NCBI GenBank assembly: GCA_903918755.1
Contig: CAIXFN010000040.1
Location: forward strand, 116,286 to 180,285
DNA length: 64,000 bases
Direction of reading: 5' to 3'
DNA from: an uncultured Pedosphaera sp.
GTDB taxonomy: Bacteria > Verrucomicrobiota > Verrucomicrobiia > Limisphaerales > Pedosphaeraceae
Shown: positions 52,599 to 59,935 of the stretch, piece after piece
Layout: each line of letters opens with the position of its first letter
Position numbering within the stretch: position 1 is the first letter of the stretch
Position numbers and translations under genes: made by a program
Notes under the pieces: model-generated
Told to the model about the DNA's origin: nothing
Seen by the model: the letters and a program-made list of their open reading frames with translations, nothing else
The model's database searches: none

Positions 52599-55151
52599 AT
52601 GATTTCATTCCCCAAGTTTCCGGTGTGCCTCGGCTTTTTCGCCTGGTGTTGCCTCACCGCCCAATCCGCGGAACGTCAGTCATGGACCTTCGAGAACGGC
52701 TACGCAAGCAGCGTGGTGGATGACCGGGGAAGGCTGACCTCCTTGCGAGATCGCCGTTCGGGGACGGAATACCTCGCGCCAGGGCTTTCCTCGCCCATTC
52801 TGGCCCTCCATGAAGCCGGGAAAGACGTCCCGCCGGAAACCGCCGCTTTCGACCCGGTCACGCAGATACTGACCCTGAATTATACCAACGGATCCACGGC
52901 CTCGGTGCAAGTGACCGCCCGGGACAAATACTTCCGTTTCCAATTGCTCAATCTCGCCCGACGCGGCCGTGTGGATAACGTCGTCTGGGGTCCCGTGCAC
53001 ACCACTATCTCCCAAATAATTGGCGACTTGATCGGCGTGGTGCGGGACGAACATTGGGCCATCGGCATGCTGGGCCTGGATGATAACACCATCGCGGGGC
53101 CGGTAGTGGACGGCGACTGTTATGGCATGGGTTATTACATTCATTCGCCCGACCCGGTGAAATACCCGGTGCCCGCCCCATACCATGAGGGTCAGTGGTT
53201 CAACATCGGCGGCGATGGCGTCAGCGACACCGCGTTCTACTCGCATCCCAAGGAGTATTTTCAACAGGTGTTCGGCAACGGCGCGAAACTGGAACCCGGA
53301 TCCGGCTCCGCCATTACTTACCACGCGCGCGACCGGCGCCAGGCTTACACGCATCTCTTCTCGCTATTGCCCGGATTTGCGGGCTCCCGGCCGCGGCACC
53401 AGGTCAGCGACCCGATGAACGTGGATTTCATTGGTTCCGGCATCGCCCTTTACGCCTGCCCGGATGAGTCCGGCCTGGCGACGATTGAGAACATCCTCAT
53501 CGCCGAAAACCTCCCGCATATCATGTTCGATGGAAAATGGGTGCGGGATCCCGCCGGCAACAAGCCCGACATCGCCTGGACTGGCCCACACGATAAACTC
53601 ATCGAATATGCGGACGCGCTCGGTTTAAAGGGCGTGCAGGATGAAGGCCAGGGCGAATATTACGCCAACCCGGCGGACCATTGGCAGGGAAACCGGGTCG
53701 GCTTTTCCGACGGTCGCACCCTGCCCTACCAGGAATTCCTCGCCGAAGCCAATCAGCACGGCATCCGCTATGGCCTGCACACGCTCTGCCTCTTTCTCCA
53801 GGGCGGCCGCTGCACGGATGTGACCCCGGCCCCCAGTTCCCATCTCCAAACCGTGCTCCGCACCAAACTCGCCCGGGACATTTCCGCAACCGATACGAAC
53901 ATTGTCGTCACCGACCCATCCTGGTTGGCGGAAGATGGCACCTGGCCCATGCGGGATGGCGCCAATTATCTGCAGATCGGTTCCGAAATGCTGAAATACC
54001 AGGGCATCAGCACCAACGCACCGTGGACGCTCACCGGCATCGTCCGGGGTCATGCCTCGAAAGCCCAGGCCCACCAGGCCGGCGACGAACTCGTGAAACT
54101 CCAGCTAAATTGTTATCACGGATTTTGCCCGGACATGACCTTGCTACCGGACTACGCCGACTACTACGCCACGGTGATGTACGAGACCGGGATGCAATAC
54201 ATCGACTTCGATGGACTGGAGAGCACGCTTTATCAGAACCACGGCTATTACGCGGTGCGCACCTTCTTCCGCCGCCTGTTCGCCACCTACGCCCGGCTCT
54301 CGGGCGGCAATAGCCCGCGGGTGATGGGTTCGTGCGTGTTTGCCGGCGGCTGGGAATTCATGAGTGTCTGCAACGTCGGCGGTGGTAACCACATGTTTGA
54401 TCCCGTCAACAACCGCTGGGGCATTGAGGGCAAAGACGTCCGCAACGGCTTCGCCAACTGCTATTTCCCCGCAACCTTTGGCATCCAGGGATACCAAGCC
54501 GACTGGTCCCTGTATGACGCCGAAAATCTCCAGGCCAAATCCATCGGCTGGAACGCCACCTACATGCTGGGCATCAACCAGGAAGTGGTGGAGAAAAGCG
54601 GTGAAAAGGAATCCATCTTCAAACACTTCCGCACCTGGGAAAACGCCCGCGCCGCGAATGTTTTTAACGCGGCCACCAAAGCCAGACTCAAGGATTTGTC
54701 CCTGAAATTCCATCTGGAACAAACCAGTGACAAATCATTCGCGCTGCAGCCGGTACAGGAAATCCGCCTGACGGACAAAGTGGATGGAGATCCCAAAACC
54801 TTCGCCATAACCAACACCTTTGACCGGCAACCGCTCCGTTTCGCCCTGCGTTTCACCGGCACCGGCGAAGCCACCGTGGACGGCGTCACGATCACCCTGC
54901 CCAACGGCGCCCGAATCAAGCACTCCGGAAAAATGAAAGCCGGGGAATTCATCATCTCCAACGGGAACTCGGCCTGGGCCACGGACAAGTTCCGGAAAAA
55001 AACGGCCGACATCATACTGACCGAATCCGCCACCCTGCCGCGCGGCACAACTATCATCAGCATTCAGACCGCGGACACATCGGTCGCGGCCAACAGCCAA
55101 TTTCAACTCACCATATATACGCTGGGTGAGCCAGAGCACCTCGGAGATTGA
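52599..55151 (+). CDS. Large secreted protein, probable carbohydrate-active enzyme
   Basis: 850 residues with a Sec signal peptide (MISFPKFPVCLGFFAWCCLTAQSA). The N-terminal ~250 residues are beta-rich, resembling a galactose-mutarotase-like domain. A middle part has TIM-barrel features (DEGQGEYYANPADHW, HGIRYGLHTLCLFLQGG, MQYIDFDGLES with acidic residues at a strand end). The end is a beta-sandwich-like region (RFALRFTGTGEATVDGVTITL). This order is seen in GH36/GH101-type glycosidases, but I do not recognise a family, and the catalytic acids are guesses. An Ig-like insertion (TDTNIVVTDPSWL ... GIVRGHASKAQAHQAGDE) interrupts the barrel. It stands alone after the RAYT element. Confidence 0.6.
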   Translation: MISFPKFPVCLGFFAWCCLTAQSAERQSWTFENGYASSVVDDRGRLTSLRDRRSGTEYLAPGLSSPILALHEAGKDVPPETAAFDPVTQILTLNYTNGSTASVQVTARDKYFRFQLLNLARRGRVDNVVWGPVHTTISQIIGDLIGVVRDEHWAIGMLGLDDNTIAGPVVDGDCYGMGYYIHSPDPVKYPVPAPYHEGQWFNIGGDGVSDTAFYSHPKEYFQQVFGNGAKLEPGSGSAITYHARDRRQAYTHLFSLLPGFAGSRPRHQVSDPMNVDFIGSGIALYACPDESGLATIENILIAENLPHIMFDGKWVRDPAGNKPDIAWTGPHDKLIEYADALGLKGVQDEGQGEYYANPADHWQGNRVGFSDGRTLPYQEFLAEANQHGIRYGLHTLCLFLQGGRCTDVTPAPSSHLQTVLRTKLARDISATDTNIVVTDPSWLAEDGTWPMRDGANYLQIGSEMLKYQGISTNAPWTLTGIVRGHASKAQAHQAGDELVKLQLNCYHGFCPDMTLLPDYADYYATVMYETGMQYIDFDGLESTLYQNHGYYAVRTFFRRLFATYARLSGGNSPRVMGSCVFAGGWEFMSVCNVGGGNHMFDPVNNRWGIEGKDVRNGFANCYFPATFGIQGYQADWSLYDAENLQAKSIGWNATYMLGINQEVVEKSGEKESIFKHFRTWENARAANVFNAATKARLKDLSLKFHLEQTSDKSFALQPVQEIRLTDKVDGDPKTFAITNTFDRQPLRFALRFTGTGEATVDGVTITLPNGARIKHSGKMKAGEFIISNGNSAWATDKFRKKTADIILTESATLPRGTTIISIQTADTSVAANSQFQLTIYTLGEPEHLGD

Positions 55152-55232
55152 ACCCCGGGCTTAGTCTCAGCACTCCAGAGCACCTGAAACTTGCCTGGCC
55201 CGCAACGATGCCCGACCAACCCTCTCACCTCC

Positions 55233-55326
55233 CTCTCTGCCATTCATAATGGCGGAGGGCCGGGGGGAGGTGGCGCCATCCATCATCCCCGTCCCCCAAT
55301 ATTCCAGCTCCGGAATTCGAAGTCCT
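55233..55326. repeat. Intergenic repeat, copy 1
   Basis: Starts CTCTCTGCCATTC and ends CCCAATATTCC...CTCCGGAATTCGAAGTCCT. It pairs with the copy at 55721; the two share both ends and the AGGTGGCGCCAT/AGGTGCCAT middle. Confidence 0.55.
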
Positions 55327-55720
55327 AAGGCCGCACCAAAACGGACGCAAATAACCCGACTCCTTATCCTCAACACCAAAGGTGTTGCGCCAGCTAGCCC
55401 ATGGTTGGCGCGAGGCACGAGCGTCTACCTTGGGTGCCCATCAGTAGATTTTCCCAACGCGGGTTGTGGCAAACTCGGCCCTGAACCTAACATCAACACG
55501 CCCATGTCGTCGCCGACGTCCCGAACCGGGCCGACCCGCCAACCGCGGATTCTGCGCCCCGCCCGAAGCAGAGGGTGCCACAGTGCACCGCGCCCCCCTA
55601 CTCTCCCTTCCAAGAAACCCGATTCACAACCTGTTGATAATCAATGATCTGCCCCTGCGGCAAACGCCCATCCCTGCCCGGTTTCTTCCATTGTCAGCAC
55701 GCCCGCAGGGCACGTCAGGG

Positions 55721-55811
55721 CTCTCTGCCATTCGGAATAATGAGGTTGCGGAGAGGAGGTGCCATTCACCCTGCACGCACCCCAATATTCGGGTCCGGGA
55801 TCAGGACTTCT
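55721..55811. repeat. Intergenic repeat, copy 2
   Basis: Starts CTCTCTGCCATTC and ends CCCAATATTCGG...TCCGGGATCAGGACTTCT. Same orientation as copy 1, about 490 bp away. Confidence 0.55.
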
Positions 55812-55836
55812 GAGTCGCGTTACGATTATGAATGAG

Positions 55837-55977
55837 CCGGCAGTTCCCTCAGTCTGTTGGACGAGTTGGGCCTCGGCGCTAGACTGCGATACATTTTGCA
55901 ATTTTTTGGGAATAAGCAAAAACATCCTCGCTATGCGGCGGAGGCTGGATTCTTGGAGACTCGCTTCTTGTTGACGG
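55837..55977 (+). repeat. Leader repeat A upstream of the cassette array
   Basis: The first 61 nt match leader B (63411-63471) at 48 of 61 positions without gaps. Further blocks GCTATGCG and TGTTGACG are shared in the same order. In both places a run of small + strand genes begins just downstream. TTGACG at 55971 could be a -35 hexamer. The role (promoter, attI-like site or unrelated repeat) is open. Confidence 0.6.
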
Positions 55978-56021
55978 GCGACACAGTAGAGTTACAGTTG
56001 ATTGGCAACGCACACCACACT

Positions 56022-56483
56022 ATGCAACGCAGCATCACGATCGCGGCTATCGCACTGGCGACCGTTGCCGCCGCCGCGGCCGTTTGGTTCTGGGCACTCA
56101 GGCCGCTCGGCTTTGCCTCCTACCTCAGTTCCACAGGAGCGAGCGAAGCAGACACCATACGCCAGTATTGGCCACAGCGGTTGGTTCAGCCGGAGTGGGT
56201 CAGCGCCACACCCGACAGACTCATCAATTGGCATTTCGCAGAGATGTGGACTCGACTGGCAGTTGTCGCGGTGACGTGCTCAGTCACCGTTGGAGGATTT
56301 CTTTACGAAGTCATCAGGCGACGAAGATTGCGGTCAACCAGTCGCCGGAACCAACCGCCTTTTGGTCCGCAAGGGGCTTCCAAGCGAAGGCGGATGGCAC
56401 TATCAATTCAGCTAAACGGCGACGGACCGTCGCGGTTGCCATCGGCGCGCCTCGTGGCCGCCGTCCTGAGATTTGGTCGTTAG
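56022..56483 (+). CDS. Cassette gene 1: small membrane protein, unknown
   Basis: 153 residues from the ATG at 56022. It begins with a signal-anchor (MQRSITIAAIALATVAAAAAVWFWAL), has a short periplasmic part (SEADTIRQYWPQRLVQPEWV), a second helix (LAVVAVTCSVTVGGFLYEVI) and an Arg-rich tail. The last ~25 codons run through the attC-like site, and the TAG lies inside its GTTAGCC core, so the true protein end is set by the recombination site. I know no family. Upstream lies leader repeat A rather than an attC-like site, so this would be the first cassette. Confidence 0.5.
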   Translation: MQRSITIAAIALATVAAAAAVWFWALRPLGFASYLSSTGASEADTIRQYWPQRLVQPEWVSATPDRLINWHFAEMWTRLAVVAVTCSVTVGGFLYEVIRRRRLRSTSRRNQPPFGPQGASKRRRMALSIQLNGDGPSRLPSARLVAAVLRFGR

Positions 56484-56485
56484 CC
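56411..56485 (+). repeat. attC-like site 1
   Basis: Ends TTTGGTCGTTAGCC (core 56479-56485), 5 nt before the next start codon. The 3' ~55 nt resemble sites 4 and 6 (CATCGGCGCGCCTCGTGGCCG). The left end is uncertain; GCTAAACG at 56411 is the best R''-like match. Confidence 0.55.
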
Positions 56486-56490
56486 CTTAC

Positions 56491-56811
56491 ATGACAATGA
56501 GAATATCCGCACTTGGGTTATTATTGCTCGTGACGGCATTTTGGTCCGGTTGCGCCACGCACGGTGATGGTTTGGCGAGCAGTGATGGTTTGGCGAGCAG
56601 AGAGCAGATTTTTTATTACGACAGAAACGGTGACGGGAAGGTTGACGCGGAGATGCACAAGTATCGTGGAGTCGCAGACGCAGATTGGGAGTTGCGAGAC
56701 GATGATTACGATGGCAGATACGAAACAAAGATTCTCTACGGTTTTGCCGTTAAGGAGTCGTCTGTAGATCTTCCAGTTCCCACACACGTTCACATTGAGC
56801 CAAAACCATGA
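56491..56811 (+). CDS. Cassette gene 2: small lipoprotein
   Basis: 106 residues with a lipoprotein signal (MRISALGLLLLVTAFWSGC). The mature part has two short acidic EF-hand-like stretches, YYDRNGDGKVDAEMHK and DDDYDGRYETK, and may bind calcium. A perfect 18-bp tandem duplication (56564-56599) gives GLASSDGLAS just after the lipid-modified cysteine. An in-frame ATG at 56497 is an alternative start. Outer-membrane or periplasmic location is expected; the function is unknown. Confidence 0.65.
   Translation: MTMRISALGLLLLVTAFWSGCATHGDGLASSDGLASREQIFYYDRNGDGKVDAEMHKYRGVADADWELRDDDYDGRYETKILYGFAVKESSVDLPVPTHVHIEPKP
56564..56599 (+). repeat. 18-bp perfect tandem duplication in cassette gene 2
   Basis: GTGATGGTTTGGCGAGCA occurs twice without a gap, in frame (18 nt = 6 codons). 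This points to a recent slip or duplication. Confidence 0.9.
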
Positions 56812-56911
56812 GGGCTGATAATTCACTCCAGGCGACGCAGGATAGCCGGTCCAGTTCCGCTGCGCGCTTCACGCCCGCTTATCCCACGTGCCTGAGCTCA
56901 GGACGTTAACC
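56812..56911 (+). repeat. attC-like site 2
   Basis: Core GTTAACC (56905-56911), 13 nt before the next start. The arm CTCCAGGCGACG near the left end can pair with the complement of CGTGCCTGAG near the right end if two bases are left unpaired. The left core is degenerate (GGCTGAT). Confidence 0.55.
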
Positions 56912-56924
56912 TGCTCGCTGCGCC

Positions 56925-57371
56925 ATGAGACTACCGACACGCCAAGACATCAACGTTCATGACACGCTGGATGAGCGGTCGGCGTGCGAGCATTTCCTGG
57001 GCAAGAGTTTGCAAGAGGCTGAGGCATTGTTCCGAGAGAACTCGTTGTACTATCAGGAAGATATGATGTTCATGGGACCGAGTGGTTTTCGCTTCTACGT
57101 GCAGGCGGCCATCAGCTACATCCAGAGCGAGGCGTCCACCGGCGATTCCGCCGTTGTCAGTTGCTTTGCCAGCATTCTTGAGCACCGGTTGGAGTATGAG
57201 GCAGAAGAGTTGCGACCCGTTGCGGAGCAGCTCGCGGCCATCTGCGGTTACATCGTCGCGCAATACGACAGGTTTGACCTGACGCCGGAGCTTTTTGGTG
57301 ATCTTCGGCATCGCTTTCAGATATTGCAACAAACATTCTTGAGACAGAAAACAAATGAAAAAGCAGGCTAA
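56925..57371 (+). CDS. Cassette gene 3: cytosolic protein, unknown
   Basis: 148 residues without signal or membrane segment. It starts MRLPTRQDINVHDTLDERSACEHFLGKSL in pieces that look helical, continues EAEALFRENSLYYQEDMMFMG and SGFRFYVQAAISYIQSEAS, then an acidic helical half. The pattern of a small, compact, acidic helical protein is shared by many cassette products and immunity-like proteins, but I recognise no family. The TAA lies inside the left core of attC-like site 3. Confidence 0.6.
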   Translation: MRLPTRQDINVHDTLDERSACEHFLGKSLQEAEALFRENSLYYQEDMMFMGPSGFRFYVQAAISYIQSEASTGDSAVVSCFASILEHRLEYEAEELRPVAEQLAAICGYIVAQYDRFDLTPELFGDLRHRFQILQQTFLRQKTNEKAG

Positions 57372-57494
57372 CCAAACGCCCCGGCGAACGCGGCCATCGC
57401 GTCCAGGTTGCAATCATCGCGTCCGGTCCGTCGTCCGCAGTCACGCTGCCACGACGGATGGATGCGACGGGTCGCCGATCTTTGGTCGTTGGGC
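57367..57494 (+). repeat. attC-like site 3
   Basis: Left core GGCTAAC (57367-57373) overlaps the stop codon. Right core GTTGGGC (57488-57494) is preceded by TTTGGTC and followed 13 nt later by the next ATG. A CGGCGA arm near the left end has its complement TCGCCG near the right end. Confidence 0.7.
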
Positions 57495-57507
57495 GCCATC
57501 ACGCTTC

Positions 57508-58038
57508 ATGCAATCCATCCCTCATCTCCTGTTGGCCCTGGCAGTGCTTGGTGCTTGCTCGGCTGTGGGCGCGGAACTTCCCAAGCGCGTCGGTGCATCT
57601 GCGTTTTCCTTGGCGCTCTACGATGGTGGCGGACTCTGGGGCACTCAGGAGTTGTTCGTCCTCACCAACGGAGTGGCATATGCTCGGGTTGGAAGACCGT
57701 CAAAGAAGGAGGAGGCAGGGATGCAAGAGCGGCGCTACAAAACTCAGTTGACCGCCAACGAGGTTCAGACGCTGAGGACGTTGCTCGATCAGCATCAGGT
57801 CCTCAGCTTGACTGCCACCAACCGGAAAGGAGTACCCGATGAGGCAGGTGCGACAATTTCACTCAGGTTGGCGGCGAGTCAGCGACGTGACGTTTTCCAG
57901 TGGGAGAGAGACGCGCAGGCAGGATTCAAAGCAATTCACCACCATCTGCTCGCCATTATACGCCGCGTCGCAAAGACACAGCCTGTGTATCAGGGGCAGT
58001 GGGTTCACAGATGGACACCGGAGGGGTTTGACCGATGA
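57508..58038 (+). CDS. Cassette gene 4: exported protein, unknown
   Basis: 176 residues with a Sec signal peptide (MQSIPHLLLALAVLGACSAVGA). The mature part has FSLALYDGGGLWGTQELFVL and RYKTQLTANEVQTLRTLLDQH, the second a likely helix. The cysteine in LGACSAVG is close to a lipobox but is probably a Sec cleavage region. I recognise no family; similar small secreted proteins occur in cassette arrays of environmental bacteria. The start at 57508 is fixed by the signal peptide and follows attC-like site 3 by 13 nt. Confidence 0.65.
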   Translation: MQSIPHLLLALAVLGACSAVGAELPKRVGASAFSLALYDGGGLWGTQELFVLTNGVAYARVGRPSKKEEAGMQERRYKTQLTANEVQTLRTLLDQHQVLSLTATNRKGVPDEAGATISLRLAASQRRDVFQWERDAQAGFKAIHHHLLAIIRRVAKTQPVYQGQWVHRWTPEGFDR

Positions 58039-58039
58039 C

Positions 58040-58132
58040 GCCGAACCACACGCTGCAGCGAACCCGGCGGGGCCATCGCAGTCGCAATTGGCGCGCCACG
58101 CGGCCGGCGTGGCTGAGCTTGGGTCGTTAGGC
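58040..58132 (+). repeat. attC-like site 4 (best example)
   Basis: Left core GCCGAAC (58040-58046, one mismatch to RYYYAAC), right core GTTAGGC (58126-58132). The left arm GCTGCAGCGAACCCGGC and the complement of the right arm (GCTCAGCCACGCCGGC) pair with one or two bases extrahelical. That is the structure integrases read as the folded bottom strand. 93 nt in all. Confidence 0.8.
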
Positions 58133-58140
58133 AAAATCGA

Positions 58141-58464
58141 ATGCGCTACAAGATTATCTACCACGTCGGCTCGGAGTTGAACGTCAAGACGAGAGCCGAT
58201 TCCGGGATGCTGACATTGCAGGATGATGCCATCCGCATTGCCAGTTCTTCGCCGCTCACGATTCCATTTTCGGACGTGACCAGCGTTGAGATGTTTCGGC
58301 TCCACGGATTGGGCCGGATGTTGAAGTTGGTTTGCAAGGAGCGCACCGTTTTCTTGACCGTTGTTCGCCTTAACCTTTTCGGATATTTTGTCATCATCAA
58401 TTTTTTCAGAGCCGGAAAACTTTATGAGACCCTCAAACAGCGAGTTCAAAAATTTGCGGACTAA
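58141..58464 (+). CDS. Cassette gene 5: small PH-like protein
   Basis: 107 residues, no signal. The order of strands (YKIIYHVGSELNVKT, GMLTLQDDAIRIASS, LTIPFSDVTSVEMF, GRMLKLVCKERTVFLTVV) and a final helix (AGKLYETLKQRVQKFA) match the bacterial PH-like fold of small cytosolic or membrane-associated proteins. This is a structural guess; no family name is certain. It starts 8 nt after the core of attC-like site 4. Confidence 0.6.
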   Translation: MRYKIIYHVGSELNVKTRADSGMLTLQDDAIRIASSSPLTIPFSDVTSVEMFRLHGLGRMLKLVCKERTVFLTVVRLNLFGYFVIINFFRAGKLYETLKQRVQKFAD

Positions 58465-58586
58465 AACAGCCCTGGACCCATCGGCCACCACCCCTTCAGT
58501 TTTGGACAAGCCATGAAATTTGATTGTCACAACTCCATTTCGGAAGCAGGCTGCAGTTTTCGTGGTTCAACTTTTGGTCGTTGGGC
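58458..58586 (+). repeat. attC-like site 5 (weak)
   Basis: The right core GTTGGGC (58580-58586) with TTTTGGTC before it matches sites 1 and 3, and the next ATG is 13 nt on. The left half shows no clear pairing arm; the left limit is taken at the stop codon of gene 5. Confidence 0.45.
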
Positions 58587-58599
58587 CGTGTAATCGCAT

Positions 58600-58893
58600 A
58601 TGGGTCATCTACGACAAGACTGGTGGCGCTGGGTTCGCGGATTGTTGGCGGCCCTTCTTGGCTATCTCGTCATCGCGTTGTTCGTAATGCACTCGGGGCG
58701 GATTGTGTTCGACACCTCGGTAACTCCACCAACCCACCAGATAGTCGGCCGCTTGCCCGGCATTCTTGTCGGGGCCGTAGCCACCGCTTTCGCTCTCTCC
58801 TGTATTTTTGTGAGCATGTGGAAACGGTGGGACTTCGAGATTGTCGGATGGTTACTGCTGCTAGTTTTCATTTTCGGAGGCATCGGACACTGA
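58600..58893 (+). CDS. Cassette gene 6: small membrane protein, unknown
   Basis: 97 residues with three hydrophobic segments: WVRGLLAALLGYLVIALFVM, LPGILVGAVATAFALSCIFV and the C-terminal IVGWLLLLVFIFGGIGH. Charged residues lie between them. I recognise no family. The ATG follows attC-like site 5 by 13 nt and the stop is 9 nt before the left core of site 6, so the whole cassette is compact. Confidence 0.6.
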   Translation: MGHLRQDWWRWVRGLLAALLGYLVIALFVMHSGRIVFDTSVTPPTHQIVGRLPGILVGAVATAFALSCIFVSMWKRWDFEIVGWLLLLVFIFGGIGH

Positions 58894-58902
58894 TGCCCCC
58901 CA

Positions 58903-58994
58903 GCCCACCATGCGCCCCAGCGAACGCTGGCGGGCTGTCGCGGCTACAATCGCCACGCCTCAAGGCCGCGGTCGCTGAGCTTGGGAAGTTATAC
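58903..58994 (+). repeat. attC-like site 6
   Basis: Left core GCCCACC (58903-58909), right core GTTATAC (58988-58994, one mismatch). The inner arm CCCAGCGAACGCTGGCGGG and the AAGGCCG...GCTGAGCTTGGG end match site 4 closely, so the two derive from one family. The GAAGTTATAC end suggests decay. Confidence 0.6.
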
Positions 58995-59044
58995 TTTGAA
59001 TTGCGCCAGAGTTCGATGAACGCCATTCAGGATGCGGAAGAAAA

Positions 59045-59935
59045 ATGGGTGCCCTAAAAGTCATTCTCGGAGTATTTTGCATCGTTGCATCATTGCCGGC
59101 TGGGCTGCTTGCCATTCTGTCTTTTTCAAACCTGGGCACTGCTGATCCAGTCGGGTCTTTTTTTGGATCTTGCTTGATTGCACTTTGCGCAACCGGAATC
59201 GGCTGCGCAGGATGGTTTCTCATATCGCGGCAAAACGCCGCCGTCTCGAAGAAGGCCCTAGCGATGGTTTTTCCAGCGATTCTTGCCGGCATTTTCCCCA
59301 CCGCTTGGGAATTGATTCATCCTGTGGAATCCCGAAATCGAGGAGCAGAGGCAAGTGGGCAATTACGGCAATTGGAACTGGCCATCCGCCAGTACAAGGA
59401 AGAATACGATCGCTTTCCAATACCGACTAATATCACCAACCTCGACTCTAACGATTTCACCTTCGGAACGTGGAATACCAGCGTTGCAGCGCTCGGAATT
59501 ACCAACGCCACCGGGCGTCAGGCCAACAACTCTGAAATCATCACCATCCTTCTGGCCTGGACCAATTGCCCCGATTTCATCAAAACCATTAAGAGCAGAG
59601 TTAAAAATGAATTTCCGTGCATCGATGCTAATGGTGTCTTTCTCGATCCGTGGGGCCATCCATATATCATCACGCTCGACTTGAATGGCGACAACCGGTG
59701 CCGCGACGCATTTTATCGGCTCGCCAGCGTCTCGGAAATCGATTCCTCCCATTCGCAAGGTTTGAATGAACTGACCCGACTGACTCCCCCGCCGTATCGA
59801 ACACCCGAAGAGCGCAATTCCTTCGAAGCCCCCAATATGGTGATGGTGTGGTCGCTAGGCCCGAATGGAAAGGCCGACCGCTCGCAGAAGGCGAATGTCG
59901 GCGTTAACAAGTACCACATCCTGTTCGGACATTAG
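59045..59935 (+). CDS. Cassette gene 7: membrane protein with GspG-like C-terminal domain
   Basis: 296 residues. Three hydrophobic segments (MGALKVILGVFCIVASLPAG, SCLIALCATGIGCAGWFLI, LAMVFPAILAGIFPTAWELI) precede a region resembling the C-terminal domain of type II secretion major pseudopilin GspG: LRQLELAIRQYKEEYDRFP, DPWGHPYIITLDLNGDN with the DPWG and Asp-rich calcium site, and a final MVMVWSLGPNGK. Pseudopilins normally have one N-terminal helix, so this is an unusual fusion, possibly a general verrucomicrobial DPWG-type protein. It is larger than most cassettes. No attC-like site follows its stop, so it may be outside the array. Confidence 0.65.
   Translation: MGALKVILGVFCIVASLPAGLLAILSFSNLGTADPVGSFFGSCLIALCATGIGCAGWFLISRQNAAVSKKALAMVFPAILAGIFPTAWELIHPVESRNRGAEASGQLRQLELAIRQYKEEYDRFPIPTNITNLDSNDFTFGTWNTSVAALGITNATGRQANNSEIITILLAWTNCPDFIKTIKSRVKNEFPCIDANGVFLDPWGHPYIITLDLNGDNRCRDAFYRLASVSEIDSSHSQGLNELTRLTPPPYRTPEERNSFEAPNMVMVWSLGPNGKADRSQKANVGVNKYHILFGH

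Larger units (their letters stand above)
55152..56021. other. Gene-free region with two diverged repeat families
   Basis: 870 bp between the secreted-protein gene and the first cassette gene. It holds a pair of related ~95-bp intergenic repeats (55233-55326, 55721-55811) and the leader-like sequence at 55837-55977. Short open frames here have no coding character. Confidence 0.6.
56022..59935 (+). mobile_element. Candidate integron cassette array without integrase (CALIN)
   Basis: Seven small genes, all on the + strand, separated by six sites ending in a GTTRRRY-like core a short way before the next start codon. Three sites are similar over more than 50 nt, and two (attC-like 2 and 4) have arms that can pair with extrahelical bases, as attC sites do. 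The gene products are mostly small membrane, exported or unrecognised proteins, normal for chromosomal cassettes. No integron integrase occurs in the window. Confidence 0.7.
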
